NCBI GenBank assembly: GCA_905182985.1
Contig: CAJJDN010000132.1
Coordinates: 76,836 to 140,835 of the forward strand
Source: Paramecium sonneborni
Taxonomy: Eukaryota; Ciliophora; Oligohymenophorea; Peniculida; Parameciidae
Direction: 5' to 3'
DNA length: 64,000 bases
Each line of letters opens with the position of its first letter. Position 1 is the stretch's first letter. Below are positions 38,125 through 51,322 of this stretch, one piece after another. The position numbers were made by a program, and so were the translations under genes. The notes under the pieces are model-generated. The model was given only the letters and a program-made list of their open reading frames with translations, searched no databases and was not told the origin of the DNA.

Positions 38125-39083
38125 TCATTCTTTAGGAATTAATTGTTTTCTCTCAGGTAAATGTTTGATTTGGAATGATGAAATATCCTAAATAATTTCT
38201 ACTTAACCATAACATTATTCACTATCATAACAAAACCAATTTAATGCTGGTTCATTAATTCTACTAGTTGATATTATCAATTCTTATGATGCAACACTAC
38301 CTATAACAGAATAGACAGGACAATGATCAACTCCATAGAGTCTTGCGAAATTTCTAAATGTGCTAACTTATTCCTCAGTTGCTTCTTTGCCATTAGAATT
38401 TTTAAAGATCTCTTTACCTATCTATGTGAATTTATCTAATAATTCATCATTTGGTTAATAAGGATCATAAGCTTTTAATTCTGGAATCTCTTAAGCTTTT
38501 TTCATCATCAAAATACAATAATATATTAGATTAGTCATCATTCCTTAAGATTTATAATTGTAATTCAATGTTTATTCAAGTGGAACAGAATGAACAATAA
38601 CTACTTCAAATTCTCATTATCTTCTAATTTTCTTCCAAAGACAATTTACAATATTATTTTTTTTTCTCTTTCGTATGTAAATTTTAACCCTAATCCAATA
38701 TACATAAAACCATAGAATCCAAAACAAACAAGAATCCATTATATTAATACCAAGCATTCTGATCATCTTCATAAGGAAATTGTTCAATCCAATCTATTTT
38801 TACTAAGGGATTTATCATTTTGAGTTCTTCTTAAGCAATTTTACCTCTCTAAAAAAATAGCCAATAAATAGAGTACTTTTTCTCCTAATAATATCATATT
38901 AAATTTTTAGCTAGTTCAGTGTTACTACCTGTCATATTGACAATTAATATATTAGATGCTAATAGTCTAGAATTAAATTTTAGATTACCTCTTTTGAACT
39001 TGATGTCCAATAAATCCTGCTCTATGATATTTTTATCTTTTCTCTTCATTGAGTTCTCTCTCAATAGGTTTATGTTCTTCCAT
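38125..39083 (-). pseudogene. AOS1/SAE1-like E1 subunit copy, apparently disrupted
   Basis: Related to the smaller subunit of the SUMO-activating E1 (AOS1/SAE1). It begins MEEHKPIERELNEEKRQKYH; after a 22-nt intron SNILIVNMTGSNTELAKNL matches the nucleotide-binding Rossmann segment. EELKMINPLVKIDW, GFYGFMYIGLG and DHCPVYSVIGSVASQELI also fit. However, the homologous frame hits TGA twice (after NLI and after KIRRQ), the segment between QFPYEDD and GFYGF is about 35 residues too short, and the glycine-rich motif is degenerate. I find no intron set that repairs all three. A decayed ohnologue, sequence errors or an unusual gene model are the alternatives. Confidence 0.5.
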
Positions 39084-39214
39084 AAGATTTTTATTCAAAA
39101 TTCTAAAAATAATTAGTACTTATTGATTTAAATAATTAATTAAGAATTTAATGCCTTAGAATAAACTATTAGTAAATATAACTTAATTTTAGATTATATT
39201 TTTATTATCAAAAA

Positions 39215-40552
39215 ATGAAAATTAAACCAAGAATTAAATTACGTATACCTTAAAATTCAGGTCATGTATAAACAGAGGCAAGTTAAGATTAATTGTAATC
39301 AACAAATGATACACGTTTCAAAGGTGATTTAACTTATAGATAAACTATGAGAGTTAAAAATACAATTAAAGAAGCTTTGATGATCTCGAATATTAAATTA
39401 GCATTTTAAGAAGAAATGGATAAAATAAAGGAGGAAATAAGAAAACCTGAAAAGTAATAATCTATGATGTAAAATTTGTATGTTTACAAAGAACTGAAAT
39501 GCTATAATAAAATAGAGTAATCATTTAACATACACTAATTCAATTAAATTAATTATTTTTAGAGAGAAAGGATAGAGATTAGGCTATAAAAATAATAAAC
39601 GAAATAAGTAATTAAGTATTGAAATCAAAGATATCAGGTATAAAATATAATGATTATTTAAAAGACTTGAAGATATTCATACATCTTAAATTAGCGAAAA
39701 TAGTCTTTAGTTATAATTTACTCTATTATAGTATAATCTTAGCAAAGATAGTAAAGAGAATGTCAGACAATGAGCATTTATTAAAATATAAATTATTGGC
39801 ATATAAGTTGTTAGGGATTAGTTTTTATAAATTAAGAAATCGACAATCAAAAATATACTTTACGAAATATTTGATGTGTAGTTGGAAATTAAATAAAAAG
39901 AATCATGAACTGAAGGCTTATGAATATTTGGGTAAGTATTACTTTTAGGAGGGAGACATAGATAAGGCTACAATATTTCATGAGAGAATGGTAAATGGAG
40001 CTATATTGGTAATATATTTAAACTATACAATATAAGTTACCTCATTCTTCTTTAAGAGTACTGGGGATACGGAAATTGGAATAAGGATCAATAGGGAAGG
40101 GGAAGAAGAATTATGGATTAGTGGAATGTCATGAAATTAATGTTTCTAGTGATGCTGAAGGATTTGAATTGGTATTTAATGATGATGATTCTGTTCAAAA
40201 TAAGATTGCTATATAAAAGATGGATTAATTGGTTTTGAATGGATAGAAACAAAGTCTCATTAATTATCCAATTAGAAAGAATTTAATATTTCAACATAGA
40301 AGTTAACATATTTTAGATAATAAAATAAAGACCAGACATTTACATCAATTACCAGTGATGTTAAATCATTTGAGTCCAAATAGATAATTGGTTAATTACT
40401 AATTTCTAGAATTGAATAAGGCTGTTCCTAATTATAAACAAATTCAGAATATTGATCCTTACTTTGACAAAAAGGATTCTTCAAGCATTGCAAATATAAT
40501 TGTAAAGCTATCTCGTGTTTTGGAGTAGGTAGACATTTGGATTAAATTATGA
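39215..40552 (+). CDS. Unknown helical (TPR-like) protein, 428 aa
   Basis: Introns at 39469-39491 and 40009-40036 (both end AAG) give an exact frame. Residues about 90-230 form repeated helix pairs resembling tetratricopeptides (YKLLAYKLLGISFYKLRN, LKAYEYLGKYYFQEGDIDKA). The C-terminal half is polar with conserved-looking short motifs (HQLPVMLNHLSPNRQLVNY). The N-terminal 50 residues are basic and disordered. Probably a scaffold or adaptor; partner unknown. It is divergent from the AOS1-like locus (131 nt) . Confidence 0.6.
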
Positions 40553-41029
40553 ATATATTATTATTTATATAATGGAAAAGCAATATATAGAGCAGATTAC
40601 AAAATAAATAACAAGAAATTGATGAACAATTGAAATAGACTCAAAATTAGTAATGTAGAGTTTGATAACAATTTAGATATGGAATATGTATCATCTAAAC
40701 TAAATGGTATTCTTATATTTTAATAATAAGAATACCATTTAGTTTGTAATCATCCAAATTATTGATTTTAACAATTGAAGAATTAGTAGGAGATTAAAAC
40801 AAGAATTAGAAAGTATGTCCTAAAAATCAATTAAGCAATTCTTAATAAAATAGGTAAAAATTTATTATTAAATAAAAGGATCAATTAAAGCATGAATAAA
40901 GAATCAATAAAGAGAAAAGGAGTAATAATAATTATTTATAATTTGAATAAGAGAAAATTCTAATTGATAAATAATTTAAAGAGAGATTGAGAACTAATCA
41001 TATGAAATGAATTTATTAATTTAAATATA
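40553..41029 (+). other. Unresolved region with perfect inverted repeat and Gln-rich open frame
   Basis: 477 nt between two plus-strand genes. A frame open back from TGA at 41008-41010 covers about 80 codons (ILTIEELVGDQNKNQK through FKERLRTNHMK) with charged coiled-coil composition. A possible start MEKQYIEQITKQ at 40572 is in another frame, so at least one intron would be needed. I could not find a convincing exon join, so no gene is called. Confidence 0.3.
40697..40745. repeat. Perfect 20-bp inverted repeat (hairpin)
   Basis: Arms 40697-40716 and 40726-40745 are exact reverse complements (AAACTAAATGGTATTCTTAT on the left), separated by a 9-nt loop, ATTTTAATA. It lies about 145 nt past the stop of the TPR-like gene and 285 nt before the cyclase start. 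GC content is low, but 20 perfect pairs is well beyond chance in this setting. Confidence 0.9.
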
Positions 41030-44000
41030 ATGGGTCTTTTGAGAAGATTATCTTAAGTATTCAAATCAGAAGTTCCTTAAACTAATAATGAACATTTGCA
41101 CGAGAATCAACAGTATTCTAAGAAGGTATGAAATATCTACCAATAGATTGTTTTGGAAAATGGAGAGAGTGTAAATGTTAGAGGAAATGAAAATCAATTT
41201 AATTTAGTTAAAACAAGTAGATACACAATTACAAATTGTTTATATGTGTTGATAATTAAATTTTTTAAGCGATTTCTGAATTTGTACTTATTTGTCATCA
41301 ACATGATATAATTAGACTATAATTATCTAATTTCACTCCTGTTAACATTTGGTATACATACAATAATTGAATTGTACTTCGACAATCAAAAGAGAAAAAG
41401 TGATGAAAAGATAAATTCTCGCCAAGCCACCGTATTTGCAGATTTAAAAAAAAATGTATTGAATGTTGGCTCTTCTAATATAATTAAATAAGGAGGAAGG
41501 AAATCTTTAAATTAAAATATAATTGAGCATGAAAACTTAGTTAATAATAACAATTATCAAAAGGATATATGTATGAGAAAGGTAAGTATTGATACAGTCA
41601 CATATCGTCAAGATAAATAACCTAGAATTCCATTATTTACAATTAAGAGATGGGATCAACTTCAAGTGGGTGATATCATCTATTTAAAGAATAATGAAAT
41701 ATGTCCAGCTGATGTTTTAATTTTAGATATGGGTCAATCTGTTAGTATGGCTAGTAATACTGTAATGAGTGGAAATACAAATGAAGTTAGAAAAAGAGCT
41801 TGTCCTTTGACTACTATATCTAAGGAACATAAAATATAATTACTTGATTATCGCACTATTTTAAATGGGATTGTTAGATATGATTAAACTGATTCAGATC
41901 AATATTATAAAGGTATGGTAAAATTGAAGAAGGATCCAAAACCTTTAGAAATTAATAAAGAGAACATTTTCTTTAGAGAACAATTAGTACTTAATGATTT
42001 ATACATTTTTGGAGTAATTCTTGCTGTTGGACTTGATTGTAGATGCTATAAATCATTTAAACATGTAGAAAAATATGGATATTTCGAGAATAAAGCCAAT
42101 TTGTATTTCCTTATTGCCATAATCTCATTAATTGTACTCAGTGTGATTTAATATACCATTGAATATTATGGTGAACATCATTATAATTTAGAATTCTAAT
42201 TAATCAATTATTCTAATTTATTACCTCTTTATTTTTACTTTCTTATTGATCTACTTTATTTTACTTAAATGTTGTACAACAATTACTTATTTTAAAAAGA
42301 GAAAAGTAATTCAAACATTAAACAATAGGAAGATAACCCCTTATTAGATAATGCACATATAAAATTAAATCATTTACATGTGAATTATACTCCCATCTCT
42401 AATTTATCATTAATTAATCATGTGCTTATTGATAAGACTGGAACTTTAACAAATCCTAATTTTAAAATAAAATGGATCTTTATATTTGATTCACTTTATA
42501 AATTAAGATACAGAGCATTTGCTGAAAAAGAATTTTAAGATGCAATTAAATAAACTAAATTGAGATAAGAATTAAATATTCCAATAGATGAAAGAATAGA
42601 ACCAGAATCTACACCTGTTATAAAATGCAATAATTAAGAAATTATTTTTAAATTAGAAGAATTAGATGATGATCATCCTCCATATGATGAATTACATCGT
42701 ACTTAACCTCCTAGATTCAGGCCGGAATCTTAAATTAGTAGTTAATTTGATTAAAGTGCTGAAGGAGCATAAATATAAAAATAATCTTAACCAAGAGGAA
42801 GTAGTCTAATTGTTAATAGTTTACATGAAAGTAAAAGACAATTAACATATTAAAGAGGTAGTTAAAAGTTTCATGCACCAAGAATTCCATCTAATTTAGA
42901 AATTGTTTCAGAAGTAGAGTTTTCTGGAACTGAAATCAATCTCATTAGAAGAAAAGAAGATAGTGAATTTAAACCTCATTATTTTGAAGCTATGTTTGCT
43001 TTAGTATTATGTTAAAATACAAGGTCACTTTATTAAAAAAGTGATGATTCATTCTTTTATGAATATAGTTCAGAATTAGATAAATTATAATTACATTTAT
43101 GTAAACATTATGGTTTTCAATTCATTTGTAGAAGTAAATAAGAAAATTAAATGAGATATATTATTTAAGATGGTGAAGAAATTCATATCATAGAAGTTAT
43201 GTCCTTACATTCTTTCAATTCCAGAAAATTCAGTATAATAATTAGATTGTAAGAAGATCTTTGCATCAAATTAGGATTAGAAAATGATGATACACAATAT
43301 TTATAATACTTAAGAGATGATAGCTTAGATATGATAGGTTGTTTATCTTTAGAAAAGGATTAATTAGCTAAACTTGATCTAATGATAAAAGATTTATAAT
43401 TTTAGGGTAGTAGACCAGTTTTATTTTATAGAAGTTTAATGAATGAGATTTAAATGTAGACATTTATTAAAGAAGCAAATAAATTATTAGATATTTAATC
43501 AAATAAAATTGAGTTTATGAATGAATATCAATTTTTAATGCATGAATTTGAAAAAAACTGTGATCTAGTAACTGTTGTTGGAGTCTAAGAAAAAATCAAT
43601 AAGCATATAATTCCATCATTAAATGGAATCAAATCTCTTGGAGTTCCATGCTGGATTGTAAGTGGAGACAATTATGAAAAAGTATTACCAATAGCATATA
43701 AAGTTTAATTACTTAATTAAAATGATACAGTAGTTCATATATATGCAAAAACTTAGGATGAATTATTCTTATAGTTAAAATAATAGTTATAAAATTTGAG
43801 TGGATAATTAAGATCGCATTCTAATAAAAAAGATTTAAGGCATTCAGATACATTGATTCATAAAAAAGGTTCATTTACTTGTAGTCCTAGATGGATTTCA
43901 GGTGGTTAAAAAAATCTTCATATTAGATAATTTTAAATAATTATTTGTGGAGAATCTCTAGAATAGATTTTAAAGGATATTTATTTGAAGAAACATTTTT

Positions 44001-47000
44001 AATTTTTATTATAATTTACATCAAATTTCATAGGATATAGAATGACACCTTAATAAAAATCAATATTAATAAAATTATTAAAAGATAGAAAATTGAATTA
44101 AAAATTTATATTATCAATAGGGGATAGTTATAATGATATGAATTTATTTAATCATTCAGATTTCGTGTTTTAGATGTAATCTGGTAGATAGATATTTCCA
44201 CATGATAAAAACAATTTTGAAGATCTTCAACATCAAAATGGAAGAGTTTCAATAAAATATTTGGAATAAGAATCATAATACTGTTAACACAAATAAGATC
44301 ACGGTTTTATTGAACCATTATATAATAGCGATATTTATGTAAAGGATTTTGAAAAGATAAATAGATTAATAGCTATTGATTCCAGAAAATCTACTTTATA
44401 TTTTGAAAGAATTTTAATATTTGCATTGTTTAGAAGTTTTGGAATAATCTACTTAATATGTGTGACATAACTAATTAGAGATCAAATCGATATTATATCT
44501 AAGGATTATCTAAAATTTCATTCAAACATTTTCTTTTTAGTTTCAAGTTCATTTATTATAAGTGAAATAAGTGAGAAAGTAGAAAATTGTAATAATAATG
44601 AATTTTTGACATTTGTATTTAAGAACAATTAAGTAGAATTAAACAATAATAAATTTAGTAAATATGTAGCTCGTATTACATTATTTCCATTAATTCAGGC
44701 ATTATTAATTAATCTATACACAGAATATGCAGATCTGACAACTAAAAATGGAACAATAATGAAATCATATGAATTAGGATCAGGGTTATTTTTATTGTTA
44801 TTAATAATTGATGCTTAAAAGTTGGTTTAAAGAAAATATATAACTCAGAAATAGTTTATTTTTAATATCGGAATAATATTTGGATTGTATACTTTAATAT
44901 CATTACAATTTGATTCAATTTCAATAATTTATGAATGGGCAAAATCAATTTAAATTCTATTTTCATTTTTAGTTATAATTGCTCTTCATTCAATTTTTAA
45001 TGTAGTGCTTTACCATGTGAATAGACCATTCTTTATGCCACTTATTATATAGACAAATAACGAGTATGATGAAATTGTAAAAATATATAATAAAATATCT
45101 GGGGATGTATCAAAATAGTTAAAATAACATAGAGCAACCATAGAGAGAATATCTTATTATGCTAGGAAACTCTTTAATGGTGATGAAGATATGGATCCAA
45201 TAATTAAATAAATGTTAAGTGGTGCATTTGCTGATGAAACAGAAAACTCTATCAACTCAATTACTCTAAGATTCAAATCACAATTAGTATAAAATAAATT
45301 TACAGAAGATACACTTTAATATGTTGTACATACATATAGAATTATAGTTGCAATAACATTTTTATTCTATGAAATAGCTACTTATACAATCATCATATTA
45401 ACACTTGAACATTTGTAATTAAATTATTGGACTGACTATTATTATATCTCAATGTTAGGAGTATTATTATTACTTATGCTATTTTGTTGGTCTCGCTATT
45501 ATAAAATGTATTTTTTTGAAGTCAACTTTATTATCCTATTTATTCGATGCTCTTCTATAGTTATTTGGTTATTTAATTAAGATCAATCAGTTGGAGGAAT
45601 GAATCTTAATATGTTATAATTAAGTTTAGCTGTTAATATTTATCATTACCAAGAATAACCACTTTTAAGTTAGGTTTTTTCAGGTATTTATGTCATAATA
45701 TACTTAATCTAAAAATCTGATTAAGATGACGTCTATATTCTGATCAATTAATATGTTATGAGCATAGCAACATTATTTCTATTAGTTTTGACATTCAGAA
45801 GAATAATTCATATATTTTTAGAAGTCTTTTTAGGAAGAATTAATATGAATAAAGAAAACTAAATTATGAGTGATATTTTATCTATTCTCCTTCCTCAATT
45901 TATAAGAGATCGTATCAATAAAGCTGGTCAATATGATATTCAAGAAGATTAAGGTATGGTAGCAGTATTATTTTGTGACATTATTGATTTCGATTAATTA
46001 ATTAAGAATGAATAATCTAATGTAGTTGATATATTAGATAAATTATTTAGAAGATTTGATTTACTTTGTTAACAACATGAAGTATAAAAAATTGAAACAG
46101 TAGGAAAAACTTATATGGCTGCTGCAGGACTTAAAATTCATTTAAGCTAAAAAACTAATCCAGTAAACAAAGTTATTTCTTTAGCTTTAGACATGAAAAA
46201 GTATGTTATGTCAAATGAAATCTTTTAAATTAAAATTGGTATTCATTATGGAAATGTTATTGCAGGAGTAATAGGTCATCATAAACCTTAATTTAGTTTA
46301 ATTGGCGATACTATTAATACAGCCAGTAGAATATGTTCTACTGCTGAACCATGGGATATATCAATTTCAGAATAGGCATATAGATAAACAAATAAATATG
46401 AATTAGTTTATATTTAAAGAGATGTAGTTGCTAAAGGTAAAGGAAAATTAATTACATTTGTTGTAAATACAAAGAGAGGAGGGAAACAAAGAAAATAAAC
46501 TATCATGATTTAAAGACCTCCTAAACAACCTTTTAGAGATCCAAAAGAATATTAAAATTTAGATTAAATTCATGAAAATTAATTAGCATCTGAATTTGGA
46601 GTTAGTTCGAATAGAGATGTGTAACCTTTAGTGACAAGAAATGAGGAACCTCAACCATTAACTCTTAATAAAAAGTAAAGAAGTGAAATTTATAATTATG
46701 TAACAAAAACATAAAAATAAATAGCACTTGAAAGTCCAAATAAATCACTTTAATAATAATTAATATTTTAATAATCTTAAGCTCAATTAATTCTAAATTA
46801 AGGAGGAGGATCATCTAAAAATTATGCATCTTAATCCTTAGTAGGAGGTATATAATCATAAGGATTTGATGATAGACATCATAAACATTAAGATTTGTTA
46901 TAATTTTTAGAAAGAAAAACAAGATGTGAATTGAATGTTTCTGATTATTAAATAAATATGGAATATGAAGTTGAAAAAGATAAAGTAAGGGCAATTTATA

Positions 47001-48361
47001 GTGTTGATGAAGATGCTTATGGTCAAAACTTATTATTGACTCTAAATCCTAGAAAATTATATTTAGAATTTAATGAAGACACAACTGTCACCTTAGAGTT
47101 TTATGAATTTTTATCAGGATTATATAGGCCTTTTGCTGTTCAATACTTATTAACTATAGGAATATGTGTTTTAATAAGTTCAGTATCTTGTGTGAGTTTA
47201 GATGGATAAATATATGTAGCAAATTTGATAACAGGTGGAATGGTGGGTCTATTACATTTATTATTATGTACTCTTATTCATAAATAAGAATCCTTTTATA
47301 ATATTATATACTTTACAATCTTAGCATATTTATTACTTGGTAGTTATGCTTTAGATTGTTTTATAATTACTGATCATTATGAAATTCAAATGGCAAAAGG
47401 TATTATATATAGTATAAGTGTTCTTCTTAATAGAGTTCTTAGACATTAATAAAAGTTGGTTTATATAGTTTTATATTTGGCAGTGACAATAGCTGCAATA
47501 ATAGTGAATAATTGGCCTTGGAGTAGATTTTATTATTGTGCCATAATTTCGATATTTGCTTTTTGTATCTAATTATTCATGTTCTTAAAAAATGTTAATT
47601 CTTATAATGTCAACAAATAATTAATTGAAAAATCAATTAAATATCAATATTTATTGAATTATTTATTGCCAAAAAATGTATGATTAATTTATTTATATTA
47701 AATAGGTCCTTGAAGAATTTTTTAGACCAAATGAAGAAAAACGTGTATTGAGAGAATAGGCAGATGAAGTAACATTACTATTTGCTGATATTGCTGGTTT
47801 TACAGAATATTCGAGTAAAGTATAACCTGAATAAGTCGTGAATATGTTAAGAAACTTATTTACTGAATTTGATAAAAACTGTCTTTTACACAATGTTTTC
47901 AAACTGTATACAATAGGAGATTGTTATGTTTTAATGGGAATGGTAGACTATGGTAAAGGAATATAAAGGAATGCATCTTTGGAGGCAGTAAATGTAGTAC
48001 GTATGGGATTTGCTATGATTGATGCAATTAGAAGAGTAAGAGCTCACATCAATCATCCAACTTTAGATATGAGAATTGGAGTTCATACTGTATAATCTCT
48101 ATATTAATTACATATTTATAGGGATCCATAATTGGAGGCGTTTTAGGAACAGAATTAGTTAGGTATGATATATATGGGCCTGATGTACTGATTGCCAATA
48201 AAATGGAATCCAAAGGTGCGAAAGGGTTTGTTTAAGTGTCATAAGAAACAAAGGATATTATTGAAAGAGAGTTCCCTGATTTATTCAAATTCGAATATAA
48301 ACAATCTATAGAATTTGAATCTATCGAAAGAAAGACATCAGGATACTATGTATATTAATGA
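41030..48361 (+). CDS. P4-type ATPase / guanylyl cyclase fusion protein
   Basis: 2,416 aa after introns 41126-41146, 47678-47705 and 48090-48121, an exact frame. The N-terminal 1,300 residues are a P-type ATPase of the P4 flippase class: SRYTITNCLY, the phosphorylated Asp in LIDKTGTLT, and the hinge GDSYNDMNLF. The C-terminal half has two six-TM cassettes and cyclase domains C1 (VLFCDIIDFDQL, IGDTINTASRI) and C2 (LFADIAGFTEYSS, YTIGDCYVLMG, YDIYGPDVLIANKM). Purine-contact positions in C1 read KIETVGKTYMAA (Glu) and QFSLIGD (Ser), the guanine-selecting pattern, while the metal Asp residues are in C2, the inverted order known for ciliate cyclases. It makes cGMP for ciliary signalling. The DGET motif of flippases is altered (SGNTNEV). 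Confidence 0.95.
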
Positions 48362-48432
48362 ATAACAAATTAATTATGGTTTATTGAATTCAGTTATATT
48401 GAGATATATTTGTGATTTGTTAAAAAGGAGAA
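48362..48432. other. Short AT-rich spacer, convergent
   Basis: 71 nt between the cyclase stop and the stop of the minus-strand unknown gene. No feature seen; it includes the left edge of the first duplicated block at 48419. Confidence 0.4.
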
Positions 48433-48870
48433 TCATAATTAATCCAGTAAGAAATAGGGACTATTTGAATTCCTCGAAATTTAAGTTACACTCTTTCTCA
48501 TCAACCGATTTACACTTGGATTTAAGACTAATCTTTCAGAAGAGTTCATAATATTCTCTAACAATATATAACTCTTTTCTTTTCTTTCTTTCCAATATTG
48601 CTGCTCTTTTATTAAAGGATCAGTTTTTGTTCGCACTCCCAAACTATGTAGATACCTTACTATTTCCACTTCTGTCTGATAGTCTTTTTAGTCCATATAG
48701 TATTCAATTGAATCGTTCAATTCACTCGTAGTTATTGGACTACTCTATGTTGAATTACAGCTCAGAAGACTCACCACACGATTTTAATAAACTTAAGTTG
48801 GCTTCATGAAATCTTTTAGAGTATTTTTAATTAAAAATATATTTTTTTTCTTCAATTCTTAATTCAGCAT
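48433..48870 (-). CDS. Unknown protein (C-terminal exon), copy in first duplicated block
   Basis: Clear frame of 145 codons from MLNQELKKKNIFLIKN to LLDQL before TGA. Contains a helical charged segment (TEVEIVRYLHSLGVR, KEQQYWKERKEKSYILLE) and Ser-rich ends. No domain recognised. The frame remains open upstream; an 18-nt intron (GTGATT to TTAAG) would extend it to a Met at 48993, but 18 nt is short, so the 5' end is not settled. The same gene appears at 49785-50222 because of the assembly duplication. Confidence 0.5.
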
Positions 48871-49412
48871 ATATATTTCTCCAGTATACTACACTACAGT
48901 TATTTACACAGCATCACTTCTTAATTTTGAAAATCACTTCAATAATTTCATCAATTATATCTCCCCAAATTCAAATTCATTACTTATTCTCATCTTTCAC
49001 AACCATCTATATTCTTTATTTTCTTAATTTTTTTTGAATTATTATATCCCTCAATAAGAATTAATAAATTAACAGTTGAGATAATGCGTGTTGATATTAT
49101 TAAATTTTTAATCTGCTTATCAATTATTTAAATTCATTATTAATTTTTTATTTTATTCCAAACATTCTATTAATCTTCTTAAATCATCACAATTTAAAAA
49201 ATTTTCAATTAAGAAATTTTTCATTATCCTAAATTACTAACCCTATTCTTCTAAAATCAACTATAATAAAGTGAGGCTAAGGAATTCATTTCCTTAATTC
49301 ACTGACAATAATATTTAATTTAAATTTCCTCAGAAAAAATATTTTATTTTAAAATTGAGCTTATATGCAATGGGATAATTTTTAAAGTGTTACAAAAATA
49401 ATTCTTCTATTG
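48871..49412. other. AT-rich stretch with fragmentary minus-strand frames
   Basis: About 540 nt. Minus-strand pieces such as MKNFLIENFLNCDDLRRLIE and YQHALSQLLIYQFLLRDII look coding but are in different frames; they may be upstream exons of the 48433-48870 gene. No exon chain was convincing. The identical stretch recurs at 50223-50764. Confidence 0.3.
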
Positions 49413-49769
49413 TCATAGTTCAAATGTATAATGTATTACAAGAATATACTATTCATTAATCATAAATTTCTTCTGTAAAGTACATTAAATATTTATTTTA
49501 TGTAAACAAGAAGCTTTGAATAATTAATATATATATAATTATTATATGAAGAACACAGAATTAAATAAGACAGTTGTTTTTAAATAGAGAATACTATATG
49601 GAATATAGTATTTTTTGATCAGGTATTCCTTAGCAAAATTTGAACAATCTAGCATAATTTCGTGGCATTTATATTTAATACCTCTGTTATATTATTGCCT
49701 TTCAGTATACAAAACCCAATAATTAAAGAAAATACCTCTATTTTGTAGATGAATTAATAAAACCCAATA
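49413..49769 (-). pseudogene. Truncated 3' part of the 50765-51322 gene (assembly copy)
   Basis: Same sequence as 50765-51121. It is cut at the N at 49770, so only the C-terminal exon part is present. Not a biological fragment; it results from the unmerged overlap. Confidence 0.75.
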
Positions 49770-49770
49770 N

Positions 49771-51121
49771 GTTAAAAAGGAGAATCATAATTAATCCAGT
49801 AAGAAATAGGGACTATTTGAATTCCTCGAAATTTAAGTTACACTCTTTCTCATCAACCGATTTACACTTGGATTTAAGACTAATCTTTCAGAAGAGTTCA
49901 TAATATTCTCTAACAATATATAACTCTTTTCTTTTCTTTCTTTCCAATATTGCTGCTCTTTTATTAAAGGATCAGTTTTTGTTCGCACTCCCAAACTATG
50001 TAGATACCTTACTATTTCCACTTCTGTCTGATAGTCTTTTTAGTCCATATAGTATTCAATTGAATCGTTCAATTCACTCGTAGTTATTGGACTACTCTAT
50101 GTTGAATTACAGCTCAGAAGACTCACCACACGATTTTAATAAACTTAAGTTGGCTTCATGAAATCTTTTAGAGTATTTTTAATTAAAAATATATTTTTTT
50201 TCTTCAATTCTTAATTCAGCATATATATTTCTCCAGTATACTACACTACAGTTATTTACACAGCATCACTTCTTAATTTTGAAAATCACTTCAATAATTT
50301 CATCAATTATATCTCCCCAAATTCAAATTCATTACTTATTCTCATCTTTCACAACCATCTATATTCTTTATTTTCTTAATTTTTTTTGAATTATTATATC
50401 CCTCAATAAGAATTAATAAATTAACAGTTGAGATAATGCGTGTTGATATTATTAAATTTTTAATCTGCTTATCAATTATTTAAATTCATTATTAATTTTT
50501 TATTTTATTCCAAACATTCTATTAATCTTCTTAAATCATCACAATTTAAAAAATTTTCAATTAAGAAATTTTTCATTATCCTAAATTACTAACCCTATTC
50601 TTCTAAAATCAACTATAATAAAGTGAGGCTAAGGAATTCATTTCCTTAATTCACTGACAATAATATTTAATTTAAATTTCCTCAGAAAAAATATTTTATT
50701 TTAAAATTGAGCTTATATGCAATGGGATAATTTTTAAAGTGTTACAAAAATAATTCTTCTATTGTCATAGTTCAAATGTATAATGTATTACAAGAATATA
50801 CTATTCATTAATCATAAATTTCTTCTGTAAAGTACATTAAATATTTATTTTATGTAAACAAGAAGCTTTGAATAATTAATATATATATAATTATTATATG
50901 AAGAACACAGAATTAAATAAGACAGTTGTTTTTAAATAGAGAATACTATATGGAATATAGTATTTTTTGATCAGGTATTCCTTAGCAAAATTTGAACAAT
51001 CTAGCATAATTTCGTGGCATTTATATTTAATACCTCTGTTATATTATTGCCTTTCAGTATACAAAACCCAATAATTAAAGAAAATACCTCTATTTTGTAG
51101 ATGAATTAATAAAACCCAATA
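49771..51121 (+). repeat. Second copy of 1,351-bp scaffolding duplication
   Basis: Partner of 48419-49769. It continues without a break into unique sequence at 51122, so this copy belongs to the small bridging contig 49771-52343. Confidence 0.9.
49785..50222 (-). CDS. Unknown protein (C-terminal exon), copy in second duplicated block
   Basis: Identical to the frame at 48433-48870, shifted by 1,352. See that entry for the description. Only one of the two should exist in the genome. Confidence 0.4.
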
Positions 51122-51322
51122 ATTATATTCCTCCACATGTGCTTCAACACCCCAAATTCTTAATAATGAAGAATCAAGCAAAACTACAATCTTTCTGAAA
51201 CTTTGTCATACATAAATCTATTTCTAAACGTTTGGTACCAAGATTATATGAATGTTAAGAGGCATATTTGTTTTTCTAAATTTTCCCTCATTCACCATGA
51301 TAAGAAATATGAAGAATTTCAT
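50765..51322 (-). CDS. Unknown protein with N-terminal signal-like segment, 178 aa
   Basis: Starts MKFFIFLIMVNEGKF and continues, after a 21-nt intron (GTATGA to AAAG), through LLDSSLLRIWGVEAHVEEYN, NRGIFFNYWVLYTERQ and YNRGIKYKCHEIMLDC to a TGA. Aromatic-rich with several Cys; no family recognised. Intron length is a multiple of three and removes the only TGA, so the join is plausible but not proven. It spans both duplicated blocks and the 89-nt unique link 51122-51210; fragments of it are repeated at 49413-49769 and 52345-52456. Confidence 0.4.

Larger units (their letters stand above)
48419..49769 (+). repeat. First copy of 1,351-bp scaffolding duplication
   Basis: Identical as far as I can read to 49771-51121 at a constant offset of 1,352, with only one N at 49770 between them. 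This is the pattern of two contigs whose overlapping ends were joined without merging. All genes inside appear twice for this reason. Confidence 0.9.
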
